NCBI GenBank assembly: GCA_947652115.1
Contig: OX393567.1
Coordinates: 18,547,063 to 18,611,062 of the forward strand
Direction of reading: 5' to 3'
DNA length: 64,000 nucleotides
Source: Blastomussa wellsi
Taxonomy: Eukaryota; Cnidaria; Anthozoa; Scleractinia; Plerogyridae
Position numbers and translations under genes: made by a program. The number at the start of each line of letters is the position of its first letter. The first letter of the stretch is position 1. This document shows positions 32,190-43,991 of the stretch, piece by piece. The notes under the pieces were generated by a model that made no database searches, had not been told where the DNA came from, and saw nothing but the letters and a program-made list of their open reading frames with translations.

Positions 32190-35100
32190 TTAAGCATCCT
32201 TTCCTTCCTTAACTGGAGATTTTCCTATGGTTTTCTTATTTGCTTTCCCTCTAGTATTTTTGCGTCCTTCTGGGCATATCCTGCAGTTAAGGCAAGTCTC
32301 GCAATGTGGACCAACGGGAAGACATGTTTGTTGGCCGAATCCAACAAACAACAAATTAAGTTCATCCCACTCCTCCCTATAGAAGAAATCAGAAAATTTG
32401 TATGTGATAAAACACAACTGGTAAATACTGGTATATAATTTATTCCACATTTTTAGCAAAAACCACTACATGCAATAATTAAACTGCTAAAACCATGGTT
32501 CCGAGCACAGTACCACCTCAAAATGACAACTCTTCCCTCTAAACCCTAGCCTATCCCAGGCATTCGGTTAGTGGGGAACACCCTTCCTATTTTTTCTCTT
32601 GCCTTTTTCCTTTGCGCCATTCCCTACTAACCGAACGCTTGGAATGGGCTATCTAACCCCTCTCCATGGGTGAAAAATTATGTTGACATCAGGTATTCAA
32701 ATCATTTTCATCACAATCAGTCAGTTAGAAAAGAACTCCCGAAAGCTTTCTTTAGGTTTAAGGACTATATTTAGCAAAGTGAGCTCTGCACTCAGTTTCA
32801 ACAAGTGCCCCAAGGGTTGTAGTCAAATCCTTCTGTCTTGTTTAGACCACACAGACAAAAAGCTTTCCTCCAACTGATACCACATCAGGGGAATAAAGTC
32901 AGGAAGGACAACAGAAGCGGTCTCATTTCCGCTTTTTTTTTCTATCCAAGTGGTAATGTTTTTGCAAGGTAACCATGTTCACTGAAAAATTCAATGACAA
33001 ATGTTACAGGTCTGATTTAACCATTTTATTACCACTTGCCACCCAAAAAGGGATGTTACTTGTTTTTCATAAGTTGGAAATTACCTTGGTAGCCAACTCT
33101 CCACAGAAACTCTTGTTTCTTCTGGTATCTTAGTGGGTTTCTTGACCCAGCCCAGTCTGTTGGAAATTCTGTGGACATGAGTATCGACACCTATCCCCGT
33201 CACTTGTCCCCATGCCACATTCATTGCAATGTGTGCCATTTTTGGGCCAACCCCTGGGAGTTTAATGAGTTCCTCAACTGTCGGTGGAATGTCACCATTG
33301 TACTTCTCAGCACAAATTTTAGTGGCATCTTTTATATAATCAGCTTTTTTCTGCAATTTCAATTAAGAATGACATTAGTGTCATGCATTGGAAAAACCAG
33401 CTGGCTTATCAGAGTCAGGGAGGTGCAGTGGCCTAATGGTTACTACGTATTTATTTATTTATCTTTGCCTAACTAGAATACATAAAAAATAATTGGAAAT
33501 GGTGGAAATGGTTTTGACGTCTCAAACAGCTTGATATAAACAAAGCAACTGGATCCGACGGAATTCCAGTGCGCCTGCTGAAGGAAACTTCTGACCAGAT
33601 CGCACCATCCCTGACCATCAAATCAACAAATCAACAAATCCTTGCGGCTCGGTATTTTTCCAAAAGACTGGAAACTCGCAAATATAGTACCCATTTTCAA
33701 GAAAGGAAAAAGAGACTGTGGAGAATTATTGCCCTATCTCCCTTCTTCCTGTCATCTCCAAAGTTCTATAGCGCTGCGGTCTGGCGGGTCTGACCATCAA
33801 ATCAACAGATCAACAAATCCTTGCGGCTCGGTATTTTTCCAAAAGACTGGAAACTCGCGAATATAGTACCCATTTTCAAGAAAGGAAAAAGAGACTGTGG
33901 AGAATTATTGCCCTATCTCCCTTCTTCCTGTCATCTCCAAAGTTCTATAGCGCTGCGTTCTGGCGGGTCTACCGGATCATCACTTATCCCACTTCATCAG
34001 CCGTGAACAGCATGGCTTTTTAGCGCTGGACTCTGGATGGAAAGGTCCAGGTTCGAGCCTTGGCCGGGGCACTTGGGCAAGACATTTTACCCTCATAGTG
34101 CCTCTCTTCACCCTGGTGTATAAATGAGTGACGGCGAATTTAATGCTGGGGTAACCCCGCATATGGATTAGCATCCCATCCAGGGGGGAGTAGAAATAAT
34201 TCTAGACACTTCATGCTACAGAAACCAGAATAAGCTCAGGCTTGATGGGCCAATAGACTTGAACACAAGTCGAGCTCTCATAACTACTATGTTGTCAACC
34301 TCAATTAATTACATAGCTGTTTCCGTAGATTTATTCTGTTTTCGTATTTAATTTTTACTTATTTGCATTTTTTAGTGTGTATTTTCTTTTTTTTCCCCTG
34401 ATTATCTTGGCCCGCCTCAATTAGCCACGATATTAAGGCTTAATGCTTAAGTAATAAAAATGTTTTTGTTGTTGTTACAGACTAGTACTTATCAGAGTCA
34501 ACACTGATAACTGCTGTTGTTATAATATGAAACGACTTGTGGTATTGCTACCCATTGGTCCATTGCAGGTTACTTACCCTCCCTTTTAGCAGTTTGGCGG
34601 TCAGCACCTATTCAAACCATAGACATGTAGCCTTGTTTGTACTCCTTTGAGCTTTTGAAATCCATGGCATTTTAACCATGACTTCTCCAAGTTTTCCATG
34701 AACTAAATTTGACCATTTTGGGTATGTTTTTACCATGTTCTTTGCAATAAAACCTTATTTATTTTGTACTTTTTTTCAATAAACATAATTTGTCATGACA
34801 TTCCAAGCCTAGAAAATGATATTCTAAAATTCTGACTTTCCAGGTGTACGATTACCTTCCAGAAACCAACAGGATAGATCAGCTCTCCAATCTTGCTTGT
34901 TGCTGTTTTAAGAATCTTCTCTGTTGTTAAACCATAAGCCTTTAACTTTTCCATTGCAGCAAAAGTGACTTGGTCTTTTGTTTGGCTTGATAGCATGAGA
35001 GAGATGAGTACCTGATAGCGGACAGTCTGCAAAAATGAGTTTCTTCAGAACTTTTTTATAATGACTATCAGCAGTGGTGTACAAAAAGTACAGTTAGTCT

Positions 35101-36389
35101 GTATGGGGGGGGGGGTGAATAGGTTCGTGGATCAACGGATTCAGCCTTAAAAACACGCGGATTGCGGATTTCAAAAAATTAAGCGGATTCGCTGATTTAA
35201 AAAATGCAGTGGATCACGGATTAGCTCATAATTTTAGCTCGGATTCCGGACTCTGCATGCCATGAAGTTCGGATAGTGGCCTTGGCATATCTTCAGTCTT
35301 TGTCTCAGTGTTATCGTTTTGTCCATTTTCTGTTTGGACAAGACCCAAACCACCGCTTTACATTAGAACTGCCGCAAAAAGAAGCAAGGAATGTGGATAC
35401 GGATTTGAACGAAAATAGTGGCGGATTGACAGATTTGTCCAAAAAAAACAGCACGGATTGGCGGATTCGCGTACCCCTATTTACCCCCTCCAGTATGTGT
35501 AGTGACTGTATAATGTTGGTCGGAAAAGGTGGCCAGGACAAACATTTCGCTTTGTTCCACTACTGTCATCATCTTTGACCAAAAAAGGCATCAGGTATAC
35601 TCAATCTCTTGAGGATGTAAGGTTCCCTCCAATGATACCCAGATCAGAGTGACAGAGTCAATTGAGCATGAAATACACCCAGCAGTCAGGGTAATTCACA
35701 GTGTAATAAATATCTCACTTCAGCAGCAAATTCAAAATATTCACTTCAAACTTTTTCATTCAGCAATGACTGTCAGGTTTTCAATTTCTTCCAAAATAAA
35801 GGGCTCAAAATAGGGTGATAGTTTCATGGACAAGGAACCAAACCCCCACCAAAATTCTGAGACTCACCACTTAAAAATGGCTGAATTAAAAGGAGGATAA
35901 ATGGAGAATTTCAAACAAAAAATAAGAAACCCCCTCCCCATACCATTTTCCTCTTACCCACCCATCTCCCCTTACATTTCCCTCCTCCCCACCCATATTC
36001 CCACATATCACCTCAGGTGACTGGTTCAAATCAGCTGTCTTTTCGCATCCCTGTGAATCAACTGGCGCGTCTCGAGATTTTCTCATTTCACGAATGTTGG
36101 CCAAATGTTCCCTCCAGTTTGCAGGTTCCCAAACTGAAGTTTGTGCTTGCGTCGTGGAAACTTCTTTTTTTCGCTTTTTAGCCGCAACATTTTCGATTTT
36201 GTTGTCGACGCTCGCGGATTCATCTTCATGTGGCTTCTCGTATTCGATCTTTATGTGCCTTCTTGGTTGTTTTTGTCTCGTGGAAAGACCTGAAATTGCT
36301 TCTCTCGCCGCCGAACGTGCTTGTCGTCCACCTTTTGTAAAATAAGGGGAAGTGCTCATCCTGGAAATGAATGACAATAAACTGATCAT
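32190..36389 (-). CDS. NTHL1: NTHL1, endonuclease III-like DNA glycosylase/AP lyase
   Basis: Removes oxidised pyrimidines from DNA and nicks the abasic site in base-excision repair; expected in the nucleus and mitochondria. Four exons: 36389-36012, 35026-34856, 33350-33085, 32376-32190, phases 0, 0, 2, giving 333 residues. The N-terminus is polar, with a basic, possibly nuclear-targeting stretch (AAKKRKKE). The glycosylase core starts at about residue 90 ([14 protein letters not shown]). The helix-hairpin-helix [10 protein letters not shown] contains catalytic Lys220, and [12 protein letters not shown] contains catalytic Asp239. The iron-sulphur cluster loop C-x6-C-x2-C-x5-C is complete (Cys290, 297, 300, 306). 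A basic tail of about 25 residues follows. The start is the first ATG of the frame; a second ATG ten codons on is possible. Introns 1 and 3 hold MITEs and intron 2 a LINE fragment with a SINE. Confidence 0.93.
32544..32656. repeat. Short MITE in NTHL1 intron 3
   Basis: TAGCCTATCCCAGGCATTCG with GTTAGTGGGGAA at the left is mirrored by TTCCCTACTAACCGAACGCT and TGGAATGGGCTA at the right. One related end (CCAGGCGTTCTGTTAGTGGG) occurs at 46310-46340. Confidence 0.75.
33530..34015 (+). mobile_element. LINE reverse-transcriptase fragment with internal tandem duplication
   Basis: It encodes, with frameshifts, [20 protein letters not shown], then [20 protein letters not shown] and [12 protein letters not shown] sequence, typical of the N-terminal fingers region of LINE reverse transcriptases. 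A unit of about 182 bases (from CTGACCATCAAATCAACA to GCGGGTC) is present twice in a row, at about 33612-33793 and 33794-33975, differing at only a few sites. It is dead and lies in NTHL1 intron 2. Confidence 0.75.
34015..34268 (+). repeat. SINE copy 5
   Basis: Starts near GCTTTTTAGCGCTGGACTCT with a B-box-like AGGTTCGAGCCTTG, then the family landmarks (ACTTGGGCAAGACA, GGTGTATAAATGAGTGACGG, ATCCCATCCAGGGGGGAGTA, GATGGGCCAATAGACTT). It directly follows the LINE fragment. A head-only fragment with GTGCAGTGGCCTAATGGTTA is at 33416-33445. Confidence 0.7.
35103..35490. repeat. MITE with GGGGTGAATAGG ends, copy 2
   Basis: Ends GGGGGTGAATAGGTTCGTGG and TACCCCTATTTACCCCCTC. The interior (GAACGAAAATAGTGGCGGAT, TTGGCGGATTCG) matches the copy at 11388-11855 read in the opposite direction. 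It lies in NTHL1 intron 1. Confidence 0.7.
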
Positions 36390-39300
36390 GGATTCTAAAA
36401 GTCTTCTACTCTGTCCGCCATTATTGTTGTCTGGAGGGTTTTGGCGGGAAAATCACGTCATCTAGTTCCCAGCCAGTGGAGGTTGAGAGGGGGGTTGGGT
36501 AGACTGGCCTTGCGTCCTTTAGTAACCTCTGATCATGCCCTCCCTACCCTCCAGTTAGGGAATCAGAGTATTCAGAGAGACTGGCAAAAGGTAATACAGG
36601 TGTATAAGAGGACTAGAAGGCAATGAGAGTTCAGTGAAGAACGTCATGGAAAATAATCTTAGAATTGACTTATTCCATCCATCCATGTGATAGCCAAGAG
36701 CAAGTCTAGCTTCTGGAGCGCTCTCGAAATTTCCCAAGTGAGAAGACCATGAGCTTGGGTGCATCAATGGGCGAGAGTAGGCTGTCGTCATGGATCATAT
36801 TTAACAAATAAAGAAGCCTAAGCCATGTATTATACTGTCACAGAACACGACGGGCATTTGAGAACACGAGGGAAATGTAGAAAACACGAGCCGCAAAAAT
36901 ACCTGGTATCAAAATTTCTAACTAAAAAAAATAACAAGACTCGCAACAAAAATTTCGCTTCGCCCTAAAAAACTACGTGACAGATCTCTTGACCCAAAAA
37001 AATACCGAGGGTGTAATTATAAATTTTCAACCAAAAAATACGTCGGACCGCCCCAATACCGATACTCAAGTCGGCGGCATCAAACGCAAAGTCTTATAAA
37101 TACATGTATACAGAAATTAGTTTCTGTATTATCAAGTTCCCTTCGGCTTTAGGCTTTATTCGCTTGCCTCAACGAAGACAAAACAGTCTGGCAAACAAAT
37201 TTGGAATAAAAACGAATCTCATTTTGTTGGCGCCCGGAGGGCGGAGGGGGGGGGGGCTGGTTGGGTGGGTGGGGTACTCCCATATATGGGCTATATAGAT
37301 ATGTGTCGCGGGATAGGGTATGGTGTTTTTGAGGTTCCCGATCCTTCAATGGGGTATCATTTTTGCCCCTTTTGGCATTGTTCCTGGAGTGATCCTTAGA
37401 TAGGGTGTCCAGATTGTATCGTCTGATATTGATGTACGTAAACGGCAAGTGAAACGAAAACGAAACGATCTATGTAAACAATCCGTTAACGTTTAATACA
37501 GGAATGAAATAAGGTTGTTGCGTAGACAACAAACGGTAATTCAGAACAGTAAACTCACGGTTTAATTCACGGTTTCCCTAGCTTTTCCATTTCTCTAGAC
37601 TCTAGCGACGTCTACGGTACCGACACTAAAAATACCCTGACCGCGTGCGAATTACACAATAAAATAACTGTCAATCAAAAATGAAATCACTACGCATTAA
37701 ATTGCGTGACGCGTGACTTAAAATGTCTTTTGTCCAAAGGTTGACCCGTTCATACCTTTCTTAGTTTTCGTTTTGCCTTAAATAGGCTGTCAGTTTTCGA
37801 GTTTTCGGGTATCAAATTCTATTTACTTTATCCTCAAATAGGGTCAGGGTTTAAAAACTTTCGCGGCACACACCTATCTAAAATTTAAGGTAGTACCCCC
37901 CGCAGGACGAATCTCTACTACATACTAAAGGAGAGACTCTTTTAGAGAGACTTTTAGTTTGTAATAGACCATTGAAATGAAAATCGCGCCTTTGGCTTTA
38001 AATTTTATTGTAGCTTTTCAAAGGAAACAGGAGATATTTTCAGTTTAATTATAAATCCATACAATCTCTCATACAAACTCTAATAGTACGCGCGCTTTGG
38101 TCACCTGTGTCGGAACAAGAGCATGCATATGCTAAATGCTACGTTTCAAACCCCTGCTGAACCAGGGGCATAGCCAAGATGCTGATTCTTCGGATTCAAG
38201 CGTTTCGCCACCTGATTGTTGTATGTTGTTTACTTTAAACATGTCTAACAAAAAAAAGGGGGAGCCGGAGCACTTCTCGCGATTAGTCTGTTGCAGGTGT
38301 TCGGTACGTTAGGCCAGTTAAAAGGGAACAGTTGTTACTTTGGCCAAGTGATAGTCGAGATAAGTCTTAGCTCTAGAATCCAGCTCGTGTCGATTGGAAA
38401 TGACATTGGAAAGGGCAAACTTTCAGTAGTTCTCAGGGAAAAAGTGAAGACATCTTTTAGGGATTGCAGGGGGGGGGGGGGGGGGGTTTCAGAGTCTCTA
38501 GCAATAGACCCATTCCCCTCCTCGCCAAGAGAAACCTGGGGCTTTCTCTTATATTGCCGAAACCGTTGACCTTGTATTGCTCAGAACCTATAAACGGCTT
38601 ATCACTTCAAGGTTGCGTTCTGTACGAATATAATTTCCTCTGGCATACAGGCCGAGAATAAAGGCAATGCACGGTCTAAATATTAAGGAAATAATCTTTG
38701 GTAATGAACAAAATTGCCTTTAAATCAAAAACACCAAAGAGGTAACAATATACCGAGAATCGAGAGGACACAAGGATGTCTTTGAATGAGGAATGTTCAG
38801 AAGGATCTAACTGACAAACTTAAACTTGAAAAATTTAGGTTAAAACTGTCAAGACGTGTCATCTATGACAAAACTCCTTTAGTGCAGAAATCTAAGCCGA
38901 GAGGGACAACTGTTTGGTTATTAGCTTCAAAACATTTTCTATAATTGAGTGCAAGTTAGACTCTGGCTGCCTCTGATCTTACAAATCGAAAATTGTTAGT
39001 CTCGCCCCCCCCCCCCCCCCCCCCCTGACACTCATACAACACAGACGTCACCATTGGGAACAATGCATAAACTGTGCACCAAGTTTAAAGTAAACAGAAG
39101 AGAGATCTACACTCAAATTGAATCTTTTTGTTTATTTCATTATCCATAAAACGGTGCGACAGCTGGAAGCTTCTTATCAAATTAATTATTTTAAGCTCAA
39201 TTGCATCTCGTGGCTTGCATGATTATTGCACTTCGAAACACACATTAAGAAACAGGATGATATCAGAACCATTAAATACTTTCACTGAACTACAGGTTCC

Positions 39301-39731
39301 CCTTTGAATTTAACGTTAAAATACATACGTGTCCTTTGTTGTTACATGTGTTGTTGGTTCTAAAAGTTCAGTGATGCTGTACTTTCCCTGGTTGATTAAT
39401 TTTTGCCAGATTTCTGTATTTATGTATAAAGTTCACCGCTTGTTAATTAGAGAGGTACGAAACTTGTTTTTTTTTTCTCGTCTTATATCCAGTGTGGTCT
39501 TCGTTAGACATCTAGTTAGGTCAGTTAGCTAGAGATATTTTCAGCTGTGGTCAAAATCTGTTTTAGTTTGTAAACTTTATCAGATAATTTCTGACTTGTC
39601 CTTTCGTGTTTAGAACTGGTTATTGGGTTTAAAAGAGCCTGAGGCAACACTTCACATCAACCAATACTCTTTATATTTACTGAAATAAGTTCCCTACGGT
39701 TTTATTCGCCTGCCTCAATGCGGTGCCGCAT
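36390..39731. other. Intergenic region between NTHL1 and the fibrinogen-domain gene
   Basis: No gene was recognised. It is divergent flank (NTHL1 left, fibrinogen-domain gene right). It holds a G-rich-ended element (37226-37910), a relic shared with 1735-1850 (37972-38062), a run of about 20 G at 38468-38487 and a run of about 21 C at 39005-39025. Open frames such as 35-100 codons at 38291-38661 overlap the G-run and look accidental. Confidence 0.5.
37226..37910. repeat. Dispersed element with GGGTACTCCC / GTAGTACCCCCC ends
   Basis: It opens with a G-run, then GGTGGGGTACTCCCATATAT and GGGATAGGGTATGGTG. It closes with GGTAGTACCCCCCGC, roughly inverted. Inside are words of the type AATAGGGT and CAGGGT. 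The right edge of the window (63715-64000) carries a related piece with repeated AAACAGGGTATG and AAACAGGGTCAGGG words. Confidence 0.55.
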
Positions 39732-39739
39732 TATAAATT
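39732..39739 (+). promoter_or_regulatory. TATA box of the fibrinogen-domain gene
   Basis: TATAAATT sits 80 bases before the chosen ATG at 39812 and 26 bases before an upstream ATG at 39758. If the box is used, transcription would begin near 39762, so the 39758 codon would not be in the mRNA. Confidence 0.45.
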
Positions 39740-39811
39740 ATTTCGTGCAACGGTAAGATGTTAGTTTATTTAACTGTGGAAGGTGCTGCATTGAAAGGAA
39801 CGACGAAAATC

Positions 39812-42800
39812 ATGAGGCGAACTTTACGCGTCCATCTTGCATTTCTTTTATACTGGAAGCTAGTAACTTCGGCTCAGAATTTAACTGGATCTTCAAACCC
39901 AGGTCGACTATATTGTTTACGGTACGGAAGATTCGAGCAGGCACAGAAAGGTAAGTTTGTGCAGTTTTTTTTTCAAAGAAAACGGATTCCAATAAAGTAA
40001 CAGTTAGAATTTTAACCCTATCTAAAAGGAAAATTCTAAAAATGTTTCTCTAGAAAAACTGTACAGTGGAAAGTGAGAAAATTTCTCAGTTGTTAAAAAG
40101 GAGCTCAATTTGATACCAATGAAACTTCCTAGGCAAAATAAAAATTGATGTAATAGAAATATGCAAGACCACTACAACAAACCGATGAGAAGTGCCGGAT
40201 CGCTTGTAGACCTGGATCAGTAAATTATTCACAAAGCGAACTATAAACGGCAGACTGATCCTGACGGCGAAAGCGATGAAAAATAAACAAGATAGATAAA
40301 ACAGCTAATATATTTAAAAGAAAATTGCCCGATATTTCGGTTTGCAAGACAAACCTTCCTCGGGGGCTGCATGAGCGAACAAAAATATGTGGCAAAAAAG
40401 GTCGTTACAGATAATGTTTTTTTGTAAACCGAAATATCGGGCAATTTTCTTTTAAATATATTAGCTGTTTTATCTATCTTGTTTATTTTTCATCGCTTTC
40501 AACGTCAGGATCAGTCTGCCGTTTATAGTTTGCTTTGTAAAATGACATCTCGAGTAAAGTACTGGGGAAAGAAATAATGTCCTCTTATGGCAAAAACTAT
40601 TTATGATCGAGAATAGTAGGGAGGACCTCTTTCTATCCGCAGCAATAACCAGCAACCTCGTCTCCAGGGCCATCTGCGGTAGCTTATCAAGCTCGAACTG
40701 GCCGAACCAACTTTTTGACTTCTAAAGTTTGTTCAAGCCCGACTTTTATTACGAAAGGATCTTTATTCATTATTTTGACAGTTATATATATTGCGATCAT
40801 TCCTAAAACATGTTCAAATACGGCACATGGCTTAACATTCGAAACGCCTTTCCTGGTGATTGGTGGTGAACACAACTATTTCCTCCTCTTATTCAGGTTA
40901 TGCTCTGGTTAATCACGTGATCGCTACGCATAGCGGGACGTGTCCACTAGACTGCACAATGGAATGTGTAAGTGACGGACGCTGTCAATCATTTAACTGC
41001 GCTAACTCGGGTGATAAGTGTGAAATAAACAATCAATCTAAGGTGACATCTCCGAACGACTTTGGCGCGAGGGAAGGCTTTACTTACTACGGCCCAACAT
41101 CAGAAAAGGTTAGTAATTTGGTATGGAGAAATTTAATTGGGATTCACTGGGGGCCGGGGGACCGGGGGGGAACAGCCCCCCCCCCTAATTTTGGGCAACT
41201 CAGACTTTTTGGTCAGCAAGAGAAATTTGGGCAAGGCAACTTGCGAGAATTTTTTGGGCAAATGGTTCACCCCCCCCCCCCCCCTTTGCAAAAAATTGCC
41301 CGTACGCTTATGTAGACGATTATCAAAGAAATATAAATTGTTAAAGCACGCAACCGCAGACGATAATTCTGCAAGTATACGTTGGATTATTAGTGATCTA
41401 ATCGGCTTATCATAGAAAATGAACAATACAAAAGCAGAGACCAGAATGATTTTTTTAAGGTTTACTATATTTCGGCTGGCAAAACCACAGCGTGTGGATA
41501 CTCTTGGAGGCATCCTCGTCCCCAGTACCGCTTATCTCTCTCAGCTGACGGAGACTGAGCACGAGACAAGCGGCTCTTGGCAGAAAATAACACACACCGC
41601 CACACCCCTCACCGATTGTTTCCTTTTTTCTGGCAGGGAGGTACTGGACCCGGTTGTGTTTCGGTGACATGTCAGAATGGTGGAACATGTGTTGACTCGT
41701 GCTGGAACCCCCGGATGTTCACGTGTGACTGTACAAAAGACTACACAGGTGTTTTATGCGAAAGGCATGGTAAGGAATACGTTACTGGTACCCCCTTTGG
41801 TCTTTATATCAAACACACTTCATGTTGCATATATGCCGTTAGTCCAATTCTTGGTTTTCACGTGACGTCAGAAAAAACTAAAATTAAAAATTTTGAGTTT
41901 TCAGCTCCATCAGGTAAAAGTCATTTTAAACATATATCTGTTTGCCTGTTTTCAGCTCGGTAGACGGCTTTGTTTTCAATACAGAACAGTTTGAATTTCA
42001 GATTTTTCACAATGCGTGACATCGGCATTGTTTCTAGGTAACATGTTACGTGCACGAAAAGATCGATTCGCCTTATGTTTTCGAGTTCTGAGTAACCGAT
42101 GTGTCGAGGGAAGTGTTTATGCGAATGTTTTCAAGTTTAACAACGAGAAGAAACGTTTTGAGAGAGCCAAACTAAACTCCAGATGTTTCCACTGGTTTCC
42201 GGCCGCCATGTTGGTGTCCCTCAGAGGGGCTCCAACATGGCGTCTCCATACTAAACACTATAATTTTCAGTGATACACTTCGCCGAATAACTCGAGTTCG
42301 GAATATCGTACATCTCCGAAACTTTGGCACGTTGTTTATTTATTACTCTTCTACGATATTTCAATTTCTTGACTCAATTTATTGAATGGTAAGCGATTTT
42401 ATTTCTTGCGTGCGTGAAACTTGCGTGATATTTGCGTGACGTGAAAACCACCAATAGAGTCACCTGGAGGATTTCCTCCCTGATATGTGCTTGATATGTT
42501 ATGTTAACGTTGTAGTACACATCAAAGTATGAATTTGGTCTTCTAAGACAGATAACTTTGGTTGATTTCTATACAATGTTCTGAAGACATGAGGCAGCGT
42601 GACCGAGTGGTTAGAGGGTTGGACTTGAAATCCGTAAGTCGCGGGTTCAAGTCCCACTAGCTGGTGTTGTTCTCGGTAGCCCGAGTTCAACTCCTCAGCT
42701 GCGCTTGTAAATAGCCAACTGGTCTGCCTCCTGCCAGTTGGGATTCTTAACCTTGTTATGTTTATTTACAATGTTTGTTTACATTGGCCCTGAAAAGCCC

Positions 42801-43991
42801 CAATGGGGAGTGGTTATTGAGTATTTTTTTTATATGTATCATATAACTGAATAAGTAAAATGTTTATAAGGGCTCTTCAAACATAGTTTCAACGACTTAA
42901 CGTTGGTGGCACCAAGCAATTAGAATTCAAGTGGCTTTGAGCCACTGAACTCGGAAAATGGAATGTGAAAGAGTGCAATGTAGACCCACCGAACTGAGTT
43001 TACATTTATCCATTGGTCATCATGGACAGTATCATTATTCAACAATAAAAGCGACCTCGCACGCGAAAGCGTTCGTTGCAGTGAGTTAGCCGTTTTAAAA
43101 CGGATAGCCGTCCATCAGCCGCTGGAACGGAACGGGATGTCATTCTGGATTTCGGGGTCTTTACACCGACCCTTGTGTGGCACCAAGCAATTAAAACTAC
43201 AGTTTCACCATGGGTTGTTATTTTTAAGTCAGTTATAGCAACTAAAGTAAGTAAAAAAGTAAGTAAAACTTAATTTAGACGTGATGACCGAGGGGGCCTT
43301 GCAGTGTCAGTATAACTTAGGATCGGCTCAATAAGGGTAATTTATCTCATCAATGCTTCTCTGCCCTACAGTGAAAAGCTGCCAGGAGCATAAAAGCCTG
43401 GGAGCAGATCAGGACGGGATCTATAATATCGACCCCGACGGGCAAGGAATCATAAGCGTGTTTTGTGACCAGACCACAGACGGTGGGGGGTGGGTTGTCT
43501 TTCAGAGGCGCATCTCACCGTACAGTAGAAGTTTTGAAAAATGGTGGGATCGCTACAAGGTTGGTTTTGGCAGCTTGTCCGGTGAATTCTGGCTCGGAAA
43601 CGACAACTTGCACCGAATCGCTCCGTCCGATACCATACTGCGTATAGAGTTACGTAGAAACGACGGCAAAACAGGATACGCCAAGTTCGGAGGGTTTCAA
43701 GTTGCCAACGAAGCGGAACAGTTCAAATGGGACATGAATTCATTCGAGGGGGACATTCCAAATGCAATTTATGGAAATTCCGATCCCAAATTAAATATAT
43801 GGGGAATGAAATTTTCCACACCAAATAGGGACAATGATAACAAACCGGATGGCTTATGTTTCCGGCATGTTGGATGGTGGGGCAACAACTGTGCAGGGGC
43901 AAACCTTAATAGGTTGGCCCGACCAAAATGGGATCCCTGGTCCTATTATAGCTTCATAAATTTCTCCGAAATGAAAGTAAGGAAGATCTGA
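39812..43991 (+). CDS. Secreted PAN/apple-like, EGF and fibrinogen C-terminal domain protein
   Basis: Four exons (39812-39950, 40897-41108, 41637-41769, 43372-43991) join in phases 1, 0, 1 to give 367 residues. Residues 1-21 form a signal peptide (MRRTLRVHLAFLLYWKLVTS). Residues about 47-117 have spaced Cys (CPLDCTMEC, CQSFNC, DKCEINN) like a PAN/apple domain. Residues about 118-161 are an EGF-like domain with six Cys (CQNGGTC, CDCTKDYTGVLC). Residues 162-367 are a complete fibrinogen C-terminal domain: GGGWVVFQRR, EFWLGNDNLHRI, WWGNNCAGANLN, plus a DNDNKPDG loop in the calcium-site position. Family members act as lectins, clotting or matrix proteins; here a secreted recognition or adhesion role is inferred. 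The signal peptide favours the 39812 start over 39758. Each domain is in its own exon, which suits exon shuffling. Confidence 0.9.
40213..40540. repeat. Inverted pair of retroelement termini (Penelope-like) in intron 1
   Basis: The arms 40228-40350 and 40420-40540 are near-perfect complements (AAACGGCAGACTGATCCTGA, AGATAGATAAAACAGCTAAT, AAGAAAATTGCCCGATATTT). On the minus strand the left arm continues with CCGAGGAAGGTTTGTCTTGC then AAACCGAAATATCGG, a six-base-pair hairpin between GA-rich boxes. This resembles the hairpin motif at other retroelement ends in this window. Confidence 0.6.
41846..42462. repeat. MITE with GGTTTTCACGTGACG ends, copy 1
   Basis: The left end TTGGTTTTCACGTGACGTCA is mirrored at the right by GCGTGACGTGAAAACCACCA. 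The centre has a hairpin around GGCCGCCATGTTGGTG and CCAACATGGCG. The copy at 60315-60900 shares these words and the order. Confidence 0.7.
42586..42830 (+). repeat. tRNA-Ser-derived SINE
   Basis: It starts GGCAGCGTGACCGAGTGGTT, with an A box, a serine-type anticodon loop (GACTTGAAATCC, anticodon TGA) and a B box (GCGGGTTCAAGTCCC). The tail CTCCTGCCAGTTGGGATTCT and GTTTATTTACAATG does not belong to a tRNA, so it is a SINE and not a tRNA gene. It lies in intron 3 of the fibrinogen-domain gene. Confidence 0.75.

Noticed and set aside
33569..34006. Three overlapping plus-strand frames as a possible small gene
   Set aside because: They are frameshifted pieces of a LINE reverse transcriptase with an internal duplication.
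42586..42660. Apparent tRNA-Ser (TGA) gene
   Set aside because: The A and B boxes and anticodon loop are good, but acceptor-arm pairing is poor and a SINE-type tail follows, so it is called a tRNA-derived SINE.
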